From Azonexus sp. (GTDB lineage Bacteria > Pseudomonadota > Gammaproteobacteria > Burkholderiales > Rhodocyclaceae), in contig JAUYQT010000581.1 in assembly GCA_030697085.1 (NCBI GenBank), positions 1-9,343 on the forward strand: a stretch of DNA of 9,343 nt, read 5' to 3'. Of this stretch, positions 1 through 5,867 are shown piece by piece. The number at the start of each line of letters is the position of its first letter. Position 1 is the first letter of the stretch. Position numbers and translations under genes: made by a program. The notes below the pieces were generated by a model that saw only the letters and a program-made list of their open reading frames with translations, did no database searches and was not told where the DNA came from.

Positions 1-1159
1 GATAAGCCTGCGTATCCGAAACCGAAATCTTGAAAGAGTCCGGAAACCCCATCAGCCGCGCACATTCACGCGGCGTCAGCCGGCGCGGGTTGATGCCCTC
101 GCCCTGATACACAAGAATTTCCGAGCCGTCCTTGTAGTAGCGGGCGGAGAGGGTGCGGGCGACGCTGTCGGGGTACACCAGCCCGAAGCCGAATCCGTTG
201 CCGGCGGCTTTGTGTTTGGCGGCGTAGCCCTGCAGGTAGGCCCAGAGCTTGTCGCTCAGGGTGTATTTGCTATCGACCTGCCCTTTGGCGTGGTTGAAGA
301 AGCGGTCACCGTCCCAAGCCAGTTTGGCTTCGCTGCCATCCGTCTTGTGCAGGATTTCGGCCATGGTTCGCCGGCCCTTGGCGGGCAGCGGCAGGGCGTT
401 CCAGTCGAAGCTGATCTGGTCGGCCTTGCGGAAGCCGACGATCATGATGCGTTCGCGGTGCTGTGGTACGAAGTGGGCGCCGTCGATGATGCGGGTGTGG
501 ATGTCGTAGCCGAGATCGTCGAGTGCCCGTTTGATGACGTCGAAGGTGCGACCTTTGTCGTGTGACGTCAGGTTCTTGACGTTTTCGAGCAGGAAGGCGC
601 GGGGCTGTTTTTTCTCGATGATGCGGCAGACGTCGAAGAACAGCGTGCCTTGGGTTTCGTCGGCAAAGCCGTGGGCGCGGCCGAGGGCGTTCTTTTTGGA
701 GACGCCGGCAATCGAGAAGGGCTGGCAGGGAAAGCCGCCGAGCAGCACGTCGTGGTCGGGAATGTCGGCGGCGTCGATCTGGGTGATGTCGCCGTTGATG
801 TTGTGGCCGCTCGGGTAGTTCTCGACATAGGTCTTTTGCGCGTAGCTGTCCCATTCGCTGGTGAACACGCATTGGCCGCCGAGTTCCTCAAAAGCCATGC
901 GGATGCCGCCAATACCGGCGAAGAGGTCAATAAAGCTGAAGGCGGCGTTGTCGGCGAGTGGTAGTTCGAACTGCAGCATGCGCTGCAGGCCGAAAATGTA
1001 TTTCTGCGGGACTTCTTGTTTGACCACCCAGTGACGCACGGCACGGGCGGTGACGCCAAGATGGGTGGCGATTTGGGCTTGCGTGTGCAGACGTAGCGCG
1101 TTGGCCAGATAGCGGGTGGCAAGGTCGGTGTCGGGTCCGGTGTGCAGGACGGTGGTCAT
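1..1159 (-). CDS. dcm: DNA (cytosine-5-)-methyltransferase, Dcm type, 3' end cut by window edge
   Basis: Transfers a methyl group from S-adenosylmethionine to C5 of cytosine in DNA. Read leftward from ATG at 1159-1157, 386 residues are visible and the frame is open to the edge. Residues about 25-55 look like a helix-turn-helix (TQAQIATHLGVTARAVRHW). The catalytic domain shows motif I DLFAGIGG (78-85), motif IV with PCQ and nucleophile Cys145, motif VI ENV (192-194), motif VIII QHRER (233-237) and motif IX RRLTPRECARLMGFPDSF (about 360-377). The window ends after SDTQAY, so motif X (usually QFGNSV) lies outside. The target-recognition stretch ARTLSARYYKDGSEIL closely resembles what I recall of E. 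coli Dcm, which suggests CCWGG specificity (inference). The family is usually about 400-470 residues, so only a short tail is missing. A weak ribosome site (AGAGAAG) precedes the ATG. No restriction partner is visible, but the downstream flank is unseen. Confidence 0.95.
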   Translation of the reverse strand, partial: MTTVLHTGPDTDLATRYLANALRLHTQAQIATHLGVTARAVRHWVVKQEVPQKYIFGLQRMLQFELPLADNAAFSFIDLFAGIGGIRMAFEELGGQCVFTSEWDSYAQKTYVENYPSGHNINGDITQIDAADIPDHDVLLGGFPCQPFSIAGVSKKNALGRAHGFADETQGTLFFDVCRIIEKKQPRAFLLENVKNLTSHDKGRTFDVIKRALDDLGYDIHTRIIDGAHFVPQHRERIMIVGFRKADQISFDWNALPLPAKGRRTMAEILHKTDGSEAKLAWDGDRFFNHAKGQVDSKYTLSDKLWAYLQGYAAKHKAAGNGFGFGLVYPDSVARTLSARYYKDGSEILVYQGEGINPRRLTPRECARLMGFPDSFKISVSDTQAY

Positions 1160-1233
1160 GGCTTCTCTTTTTATTATGGTATCGAAAGCGGAAATTACGC
1201 CGCTTTTTGTCCCAGCGCAATAGCGTTGATTAA

Positions 1234-1532
1234 TTCACCATCCACACTGGGGTTTTGCTGCGTGCCAACCGCCTGACCGGCATCGTTTCCTGCTGTGGCT
1301 CGATCTACGATGCCAACGATGAGGCGCCGTTGGGCGAATTCAAGAGGCGCGTGAACTCGACGATAAATCTTTGTCCAAGGAATCGGCCAAGGTCGCCCAT
1401 TTTTGCTTGATGAAGAACACCCAGTAAGTGCGCGCATTCGCGCCCCGCAAGGTGGCGGCACTGACGAAGTGGGAGAAGGTGAAATCTGTCGAGTTTGCCA
1501 AGGCGGGCGCAGGGGGCTGCTCCGAGCTCTAA
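1234..1532 (+). pseudogene. Possible decayed coding sequence, function unknown
   Basis: From 1234 one frame reads LLRANRLTGIVSCCGSIYDA and on through GEFKRRVNSTIN to about 1368, then becomes arginine/proline-rich and stops at 1408-1410. From 1368 the frame one base back reads SLSKESAKVAHFCLMKNTQ, meets TAA at 1425-1427, and continues as VRAFAPRKVAALTKWEKVKS to a final TAA at 1530-1532. Joining the two frames gives a lysine/alanine-rich, helix-like sequence with normal-looking codon choice, as expected of a gene broken by one frameshift and one nonsense change. No start codon with a ribosome site is evident, so the 5' end is also missing. I do not recognise the family. It could instead be chance open frames in GC-rich DNA. 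Confidence 0.35.
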
Positions 1533-1568
1533 TGCAGTTACACTAGGCAAGACATCACGCTACCGGCG

Positions 1569-1602
1569 GCCGGGCGGTGTGGTGACCTTTCCGCCATCCG
1601 GC
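1569..1602 (+). promoter_or_regulatory. Imperfect hairpin in the ClC gene leader
   Basis: GCCGG (1569-1573) can pair with CCGGC (1598-1602), and GCGG (1574-1577) with CCGC (1591-1594). This leaves a CAT bulge on the right arm and a 13-base loop. It ends 27 bases before the ATG of the ClC gene and has no T-run, so it is not an obvious intrinsic terminator. A role in leader folding is only a guess. GC-rich DNA makes such pairings by chance. Confidence 0.25.
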
Positions 1603-1629
1603 TGCTTAACCTGATCCTCATTTCCCTCG

Positions 1630-3048
1630 ATGCCCCGCTTCGAACGCCTGCGATTTTTCATTCTTTCCTTGTGGGAACGGGCGGAGCGGCGTGTCGAGCA
1701 GGCGCAGGTCTATATTCGCGCCAATCAGGCTTATTTGCTGGCGCAAGCTCGGTTGTGGGTTGGTCGCGGCGTTTTCTGGCTGGCCGGCATCGCTGTCGGG
1801 CTGGCCGCGGTGGGGTTTGCGCTGCTTACGGATGAGGCTGCCCATTTCTTCCTCAAGGCAGTGGCGGAATATCCGTGGTTGCCGTTCATTCTGACGCCGG
1901 CTGCCGGGGCTGGCTTGTTGTGGATCACCCGCAACTACTTTCGCGGCGCTGAGGGGTCGGGTATTCCACAGGTCATGGCTGAATTGAAACGACCCGCCGA
2001 TATCGCGTGGCGGCCGCTGGTGTCGCTCCGTATCGCTGTGGGCAAGGTGCTGATTGGCGTGGCGGCGGTCGGTTCGGGATTTTCCTTCGGGCGCGAAGGG
2101 CCGACGGTACAGATCGGCGCCGCCTTGATGTCATACGTTGGGCGCCTGTTGCCGACGACTTTGCGTATCCAGCAGCATCACCTTTTGGTGGCTGGCGGCG
2201 CGGCCGGGATTGCCGCGGCATTTAACGCCCCGCTGGCCGGAATCGTATTCGCTATCGAAGAGTTGTCGCGCAGCGTCGAATCGCGGATGTCCGGTGTGGT
2301 CATTACCGCTATTGTGCTGGCTGGTGTGGTGGCGCAGGCTTTTCTCGGCGACCACAATTATTTTGGTTATGTCACGATTCTTGGCGAGACCCGCGATCTG
2401 CTGCAGACCATCCTGCTCTGCGCTGTGGTCAGTGGTATTGCCGGGGGTACATTTGCTCGCATGCTGGTATTGGCGGCGACGGGCTGGACCGGGCGGGTGG
2501 CCGAGTTTCGGACTCGGCGCCCCTATCTGTTTGCTGCACTGATCGGCCTGCTGGTGGCTAGCCTTGGCTGGGCGACGGGGGGCTTGACCTGGGGCAGCGG
2601 CTATGCGGAAACCCGGGCGCTGCTGGAACAATATGAATCGGTACCCTGGTATTTTGGCCCGGCTAAATTCATCGCCACGGTGGCTGCTTATTTGACCGGG
2701 CTGCCCGGTGGTATTTTTGCGCCGTCCCTGGCGATTGGCGCTGGTATTGGCCGGGATCTGGTGCCTTTGCTCGATGGGCAGGCGATTCCGCCGACCGTAA
2801 TCGTGTTGTGCATGGTCGGTTTTCTCGCCGCAGCAACGCAAGCGCCGATCACTTCTTTCATCATCGTCATGGAAATGGTTAATGGTTATAGTCTGGTCAT
2901 GGACTTGATGGCGACCGCGCTGATTGCCTCCGCCATCTCCCGGCTCATTTCGCGCCCGCTTTACTCAACGCTGGCCGAGAACATGATTCGCCAGCAACAG
3001 CCCAAGGCAGAATCTGGCCGGGATGAAACGGCGTCCAGACCGAGTTGA
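1630..3048 (+). CDS. clcA: ClC-family chloride/proton antiporter
   Basis: Inner-membrane exchanger of the ClC family, 472 residues, without C-terminal CBS domains, as in short bacterial forms. The first 45 residues are charged and precede the first hydrophobic segment. The anion-selectivity motifs are all present: GSGIP (109-113), GREGP (154-158) with gate glutamate Glu156, and GGIFAP (360-365). Tyr445, in RPLYSTL, matches the E. coli ClcA anion-coordinating tyrosine. The EE pair at 210-211, after NAPLAGIVFAI, matches the E. coli site of the internal proton glutamate. With both glutamates and the tyrosine present, coupled Cl-/H+ exchange is more likely than a passive channel (inference from family knowledge). 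The ATG at 1630 has no clear Shine-Dalgarno sequence, and no better start is visible. The gene stands alone, with gaps on both sides. The exact orthologue and transported anion are not provable here. Confidence 0.95.
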   Translation: MPRFERLRFFILSLWERAERRVEQAQVYIRANQAYLLAQARLWVGRGVFWLAGIAVGLAAVGFALLTDEAAHFFLKAVAEYPWLPFILTPAAGAGLLWITRNYFRGAEGSGIPQVMAELKRPADIAWRPLVSLRIAVGKVLIGVAAVGSGFSFGREGPTVQIGAALMSYVGRLLPTTLRIQQHHLLVAGGAAGIAAAFNAPLAGIVFAIEELSRSVESRMSGVVITAIVLAGVVAQAFLGDHNYFGYVTILGETRDLLQTILLCAVVSGIAGGTFARMLVLAATGWTGRVAEFRTRRPYLFAALIGLLVASLGWATGGLTWGSGYAETRALLEQYESVPWYFGPAKFIATVAAYLTGLPGGIFAPSLAIGAGIGRDLVPLLDGQAIPPTVIVLCMVGFLAAATQAPITSFIIVMEMVNGYSLVMDLMATALIASAISRLISRPLYSTLAENMIRQQQPKAESGRDETASRPS

Positions 3049-3100
3049 TGGCGAGTGCGAGCACTTGTCCCAATGGCGCATCGCGATAGATCGGGCGAGC

Positions 3101-3162
3101 CTTAAAATGAGCACATTATTTGCGTTGACCGTGGCGGGTTGAGCTACCGGCTTAAAAGGAGC
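3101..3162 (+). repeat. Pair of 12-base near-identical repeats 50 bases apart, upstream of rlmA
   Basis: CTTAAAATGAGC at 3101-3112 recurs as CTTAAAAGGAGC at 3151-3162 (11 of 12 bases). Both lie in the 189-base gap between the ClC gene and rlmA. The second copy contains AAGGAG, which looks like a ribosome site, but no usable start codon follows within range. A TTGACC at 3125-3130 has no good -10 partner. The pair could be binding sites for a regulator or simply chance. Nothing else is recognisable in this gap. Confidence 0.35.
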
Positions 3163-3237
3163 GCGTCAGTTTCATCCGGCGCCAACTTCGTCTTGTCGTG
3201 TCGGCCTCGGGAAAGATACCTATCGGATGCTTCAATC

Positions 3238-4107
3238 ATGATCTCACCCTTCCTGTCGTTGGCCTGTCCGCTCGACGGTGCGCCTTTGCATCGTGATGGC
3301 GCGACCTGGCGCTGTGCCGCCGGTCATAGTTTCGATATCGCAACGCAGGCTTACACCCATCTGTTGCCTGTTCAAAAAAAGCGCTCGCGCGACCCGGGCG
3401 ATAGCAAGGACATGGTTGCGGCCCGCCGCCGTTTTCTCAATGCCGGCAACTACCAGCCAATCGCCGCCGCCGTCAGTCGGGCTTTGCTTACCGGTTTGCC
3501 TCCATATCAGATGGCCAGTTGCCTCGATGCCGGTTGTGGCGAGGGTTACTACCTGCGTCAATTGGCGGCGGCGACGCCGGATCGACAAATGCTGGCGTTG
3601 ATCGGGCTGGATATCTCCAAGTGGGCGGTGCTCGCTGCCGCCAGACAGTCCACTTCGCCGCCAGATGTACGGCCAAACTGGGTGGTTGGCAGCAATGCGA
3701 ATCTGCCGGTGCTGCCGGGTACGCTGGATCGCGTTTTGTGCATGTTTGGCTTCCCGGTTTATGCCGAGTTTGCCCGGGTGCTCAAGCCGGCGGGGCAATT
3801 GTTGCAAGTTGATGCCGGCCCGGATCATTTGCGCGAGCTGCGTGAAATCATTTATCCGACCCTGAAGCCAGAGCGTTTGGCTGATCAACAGGCGCCGAAT
3901 GGTTTTGCCTTCCTTTCCAGCGAAACCGTCCGCTTCTCACTGGAACTCAACGGCGCCGAACAGATTGCCGATTTGCTCGCCATGACCCCGCATCTCTACC
4001 GAGCCAGCGCTGAAGGCCGAGCCAGGGCCGCCGCGCTGACGGCGCTCAAGGTGACTGTTGATGTTCGCCTGACGCGTTCTAAACGCCTCGCCGCCAAACG
4101 TCGCTGA
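3238..4107 (+). CDS. rlmA: 23S rRNA (guanine-745-N1)-methyltransferase RlmA
   Basis: Methylates N1 of G745 in helix 35 of 23S rRNA using S-adenosylmethionine. The product is 289 residues (E. coli about 270). An N-terminal zinc-ribbon-like part is followed by the family signature LLPVQKKRSRDPGDS (42-56) and by NAGNYQP (68-74), both very close to E. coli RlmA. The Rossmann methyltransferase domain shows motif I LDAGCGEG (96-103) and the acidic loop GLDIS with Asp125. Oddity: the usual CPLC is CPLD here, so of the expected four zinc ligands only Cys10, Cys26 and His30 remain, with Asp13 in place of the second cysteine. The ATG at 3238 is chosen because family similarity begins about there. The frame is open upstream to a TTG at 3139, but that extension looks unlike the family. 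The ribosome site is weak. The next gene follows almost immediately. Confidence 0.93.
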   Translation: MISPFLSLACPLDGAPLHRDGATWRCAAGHSFDIATQAYTHLLPVQKKRSRDPGDSKDMVAARRRFLNAGNYQPIAAAVSRALLTGLPPYQMASCLDAGCGEGYYLRQLAAATPDRQMLALIGLDISKWAVLAAARQSTSPPDVRPNWVVGSNANLPVLPGTLDRVLCMFGFPVYAEFARVLKPAGQLLQVDAGPDHLRELREIIYPTLKPERLADQQAPNGFAFLSSETVRFSLELNGAEQIADLLAMTPHLYRASAEGRARAAALTALKVTVDVRLTRSKRLAAKRR

Positions 4108-4115
4108 GGTTGAAA

Positions 4116-4409
4116 TTGCCGTCTTGCATCCCTTTGCTTTTGAGCAACGCCCCGACTTCGGCCGTCGTCGTGGCATGTCGCCCCCAATGTGGCGCCTGCT
4201 GTATCGCTCCCTCGATTTCCTCATTAAATAAGCCCGCCGGCATTCCTTGCCGCTATCTCGATGCAACTTTTAGCTGTCAAATTTTCGATCAGCCGGAACG
4301 CCCCGCCTGTTGTGGCGGCCTGCAACCGGGTTTGGAAATGTGCGGCGAATCGCACCAATACGCGCTGCAATGGCTGACCAGGCTCGAGGCGCTTACCTGT
4401 CCGGGATAG
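4116..4409 (+). CDS. YkgJ-type cysteine-cluster protein (putative zinc/iron-chelating domain)
   Basis: Small protein of the CxxCxxCC family (Pfam PF03692), whose molecular function is not established. The core begins at 4176 with CRPQCGACC, followed by PCRYLDATFSCQIFDQPERP, then a CC pair, EMC and a final cysteine near the end. These spaced cysteines fit metal binding. The start is uncertain and no ATG is in frame. TTG at 4116 is preceded at a 6-base spacing by GAGG (4106-4109), which overlaps the rlmA stop. GTG at 4170 would begin only two codons before the first motif cysteine, as in many relatives, but has no ribosome site. TTG at 4110 is also possible. The 20 residues before the core are hydrophobic and not typical of the family. 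The close spacing suggests co-transcription with rlmA. Confidence 0.83.
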   Translation: MPSCIPLLLSNAPTSAVVVACRPQCGACCIAPSISSLNKPAGIPCRYLDATFSCQIFDQPERPACCGGLQPGLEMCGESHQYALQWLTRLEALTCPG

Positions 4410-4442
4410 TAGAATGCAGCCTCCCAATAAAGACTGTCCCCA

Positions 4443-5267
4443 ATGGACCCAATTCTTCTCCTGAAGGCCCTCATTCTCGGCATTGTCGAAGGGCTGACTG
4501 AATTTCTCCCGATTTCATCGACTGGCCATTTGATCATTGTCGGCAGCCTGCTCAACTACACCGATGAACAGAGCAAGGTTTTCAAAATTGTTATACAACT
4601 GGGTGCCATTCTTGCCGTCTGCTGGGATTTCCGCGAGCGCATTGGCAAAGTGGCAACTGGGCTGCGCAGTGACCCGGTGCAACAGCGCTTCGCTGGTTTG
4701 TTACTGATCGCCTTCATGCCTGCTGCGGTGCTCGGCATACTTTTTCATGGCGCCATCAAGCACTATCTTTTCAATCCGATCACCGTTGCGTTTGCGCTGA
4801 TTGTCGGCGGTTTGTTGATTCTTTATATTGAACGTCGGGCCTACCATCCCCGTGTACAGAGTGTCGATGCAATGGGTTGGCGAGAAGCCCTGAAGGTTGG
4901 TTTTGCCCAGTCGATGGCGATGTTTCCCGGTGTTTCGCGTTCCGGTGCAACCATCATGGGCGGCCTGATCTTTGGGCTTTCACGCAAGGCGGCTACCGAG
5001 TTTTCCTTCTTCCTCGCCATTCCCACCATGTTCGCAGCCACTGTTTATGATGTTGCGAAAAACCGCGATCTCCTGCATTTGGCCGATTTGCCCGTTTTTG
5101 TTGTGGGTTTTGTCGCCTCTTTTATTGCCGCAATGCTTACCGTCAAGGCTCTGTTGCGTTACATCTCAAGTCATGATTTCACCATTTTTGCCTGGTATCG
5201 CATCGTATTTGGCGTCATCGTGTTGCTATCTGCCCAGTTCGGCTGGGTCGAGTGGGGTGCCCACTGA
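4443..5267 (+). CDS. uppP: Undecaprenyl-diphosphatase UppP (BacA family)
   Basis: Integral inner-membrane enzyme that dephosphorylates undecaprenyl diphosphate to the monophosphate, recycling the lipid carrier for peptidoglycan and other envelope polymers. High levels give bacitracin resistance in known members. The 274-residue length is typical. Both signature motifs are present: [14 protein letters not shown] (16-29) with Glu16, Glu20 and His29, and PGVSRSGAT (162-170) with Ser165 and Arg166. The rest is a series of hydrophobic segments, including about 84-103, 113-129, 185-202, 216-236 and 249-266. The ATG at 4443 lies 33 bases after the cysteine-cluster gene and lacks a strong ribosome site, but the N-terminus [10 protein letters not shown] matches the family well. 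The last 16 bases overlap the downstream esterase gene. Confidence 0.97.
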   Translation: MDPILLLKALILGIVEGLTEFLPISSTGHLIIVGSLLNYTDEQSKVFKIVIQLGAILAVCWDFRERIGKVATGLRSDPVQQRFAGLLLIAFMPAAVLGILFHGAIKHYLFNPITVAFALIVGGLLILYIERRAYHPRVQSVDAMGWREALKVGFAQSMAMFPGVSRSGATIMGGLIFGLSRKAATEFSFFLAIPTMFAATVYDVAKNRDLLHLADLPVFVVGFVASFIAAMLTVKALLRYISSHDFTIFAWYRIVFGVIVLLSAQFGWVEWGAH

Positions 5268-5860
5268 AAACGCCCGCGTTGATCTATCTACACGGTTTCT
5301 GCTCATCGCCGGCCGCGTGGAAGTCGCGCCTGCTGGCAGAGGAGATGGCGCAGCGCGGCATGGCCGAGCAATTCGTCTGCCCACAACTTTCGCCGGTGCC
5401 GGCTGAGGCGATGGCGAATGTATGTCGGCTGATTGAGGCTGCGAATGGCCCGGTGACGTTGATTGGCAGTTCCCTCGGCGGACATTACGCCAATTTTCTC
5501 GCTGAAAAATATGGTTTGAATGCGCTATTGATCAACCCGGTTGTCCCCCAAGGGGAACTCCTTCGAGGTGCGGTCGACTATCTGGATCTAGCCAAATTTG
5601 TCGGCGAACACACTCACTTTCATAGCGCGGAGTCATTTCGTTTTAGCGCAAGCCATGCGGCTCAACTCAAGGCGCAGATCAGTCGGCCGACGCCGAGCCG
5701 CTATTGGCTGCTGCTCGAAACCGGTGATGAGGTGCTGGATTATCGGCAAGCACTGGATTTTTACGCCAGTTGTCGGCAAACGGTGCTTACAGGCGGCGAC
5801 CACAGCTTTGCGAATTTTGCTCAGTTTGTGCCGCAAATCATTGAATTTGCTGGGTTATAA
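5252..5860 (+). CDS. yqiA: YqiA-type alpha/beta-hydrolase (esterase)
   Basis: Small cytoplasmic alpha/beta-hydrolase, 202 residues, close to E. coli YqiA, which is reported to hydrolyse short acyl esters. The natural substrate is unknown. Visible features are the strand and oxyanion segment LIYLHGF (10-16), the nucleophile elbow GSSLG (72-76) with Ser74, a likely acid residue Asp159 in [11 protein letters not shown], and His184 in GGDHSF. The segment [17 protein letters not shown] is nearly the same as in E. coli YqiA. The GTG at 5252 is the first usable start in frame and overlaps the uppP end by 16 bases. A TTG at 5279 is the only other nearby choice and would cut into the first strand. The overlap implies translation coupled to uppP. 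The stop TAA lies inside a TATAAT box. Confidence 0.9.
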   Translation: MGCPLKTPALIYLHGFCSSPAAWKSRLLAEEMAQRGMAEQFVCPQLSPVPAEAMANVCRLIEAANGPVTLIGSSLGGHYANFLAEKYGLNALLINPVVPQGELLRGAVDYLDLAKFVGEHTHFHSAESFRFSASHAAQLKAQISRPTPSRYWLLLETGDEVLDYRQALDFYASCRQTVLTGGDHSFANFAQFVPQIIEFAGL

Positions 5861-5861
5861 T
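5856..5861 (+). promoter_or_regulatory. TATAAT box 6 bases before the RNB ribonuclease ATG
   Basis: A perfect -10 hexamer overlaps the stop codon of the esterase gene. Transcription starting about 7 bases downstream would begin at or next to the ATG at 5868, giving a leaderless message. No Shine-Dalgarno sequence is visible before that ATG, which fits. No good -35 is seen at 16-18 bases (GCAAAT lies at the 17-base position), and there is no extended TG element, so it could be coincidence in a locally AT-rich stretch. Confidence 0.4.
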
Positions 5862-5867
5862 TCACAA

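Larger units (their letters stand above)
1160..1629. other. Gap of about 470 bases between dcm and the ClC gene, no intact gene
   Basis: This stretch separates the leftward dcm from the rightward chloride antiporter gene and must hold the promoters of both. I see no convincing paired -35/-10 boxes. It contains a decayed coding-like stretch on the plus strand (about 1234-1532), a coding-like tail on the minus strand ending at a stop at 1195-1197 (last residues PSVDGELINAIALGQKAA), and a hairpin at 1569-1602. The most likely reading is leftover sequence from lost genes plus the two regulatory regions. Confidence 0.5.

Noticed and set aside
306..1122. Arginine- or proline-rich minus-strand frames overlapping dcm
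   Set aside because: They are shifted frames of the methyltransferase gene, which has every expected motif in its own frame.
2131..2841. A 236-codon minus-strand open frame opposite the ClC gene
   Set aside because: It is low-complexity and Q/R/H-rich, with no motif. The plus strand holds all ClC signatures.
3050..3070. AGTG/CACT inverted repeat just after the ClC stop as a terminator
   Set aside because: The stem is only about four pairs and no T-run follows.
3125..3156. TTGACC with CTTAAA as a promoter for rlmA
   Set aside because: The spacing is 20 bases and the -10 match is poor.
3139..3237. Longer rlmA starting at TTG 3139
   Set aside because: The extra 33 residues do not resemble the family, whose similarity starts near the ATG at 3238.
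5598..5867. Upstream extension of the ribonuclease frame
   Set aside because: It lies wholly inside yqiA in another frame, and its translation is unlike a protein of this family. ATG 5868 fits.
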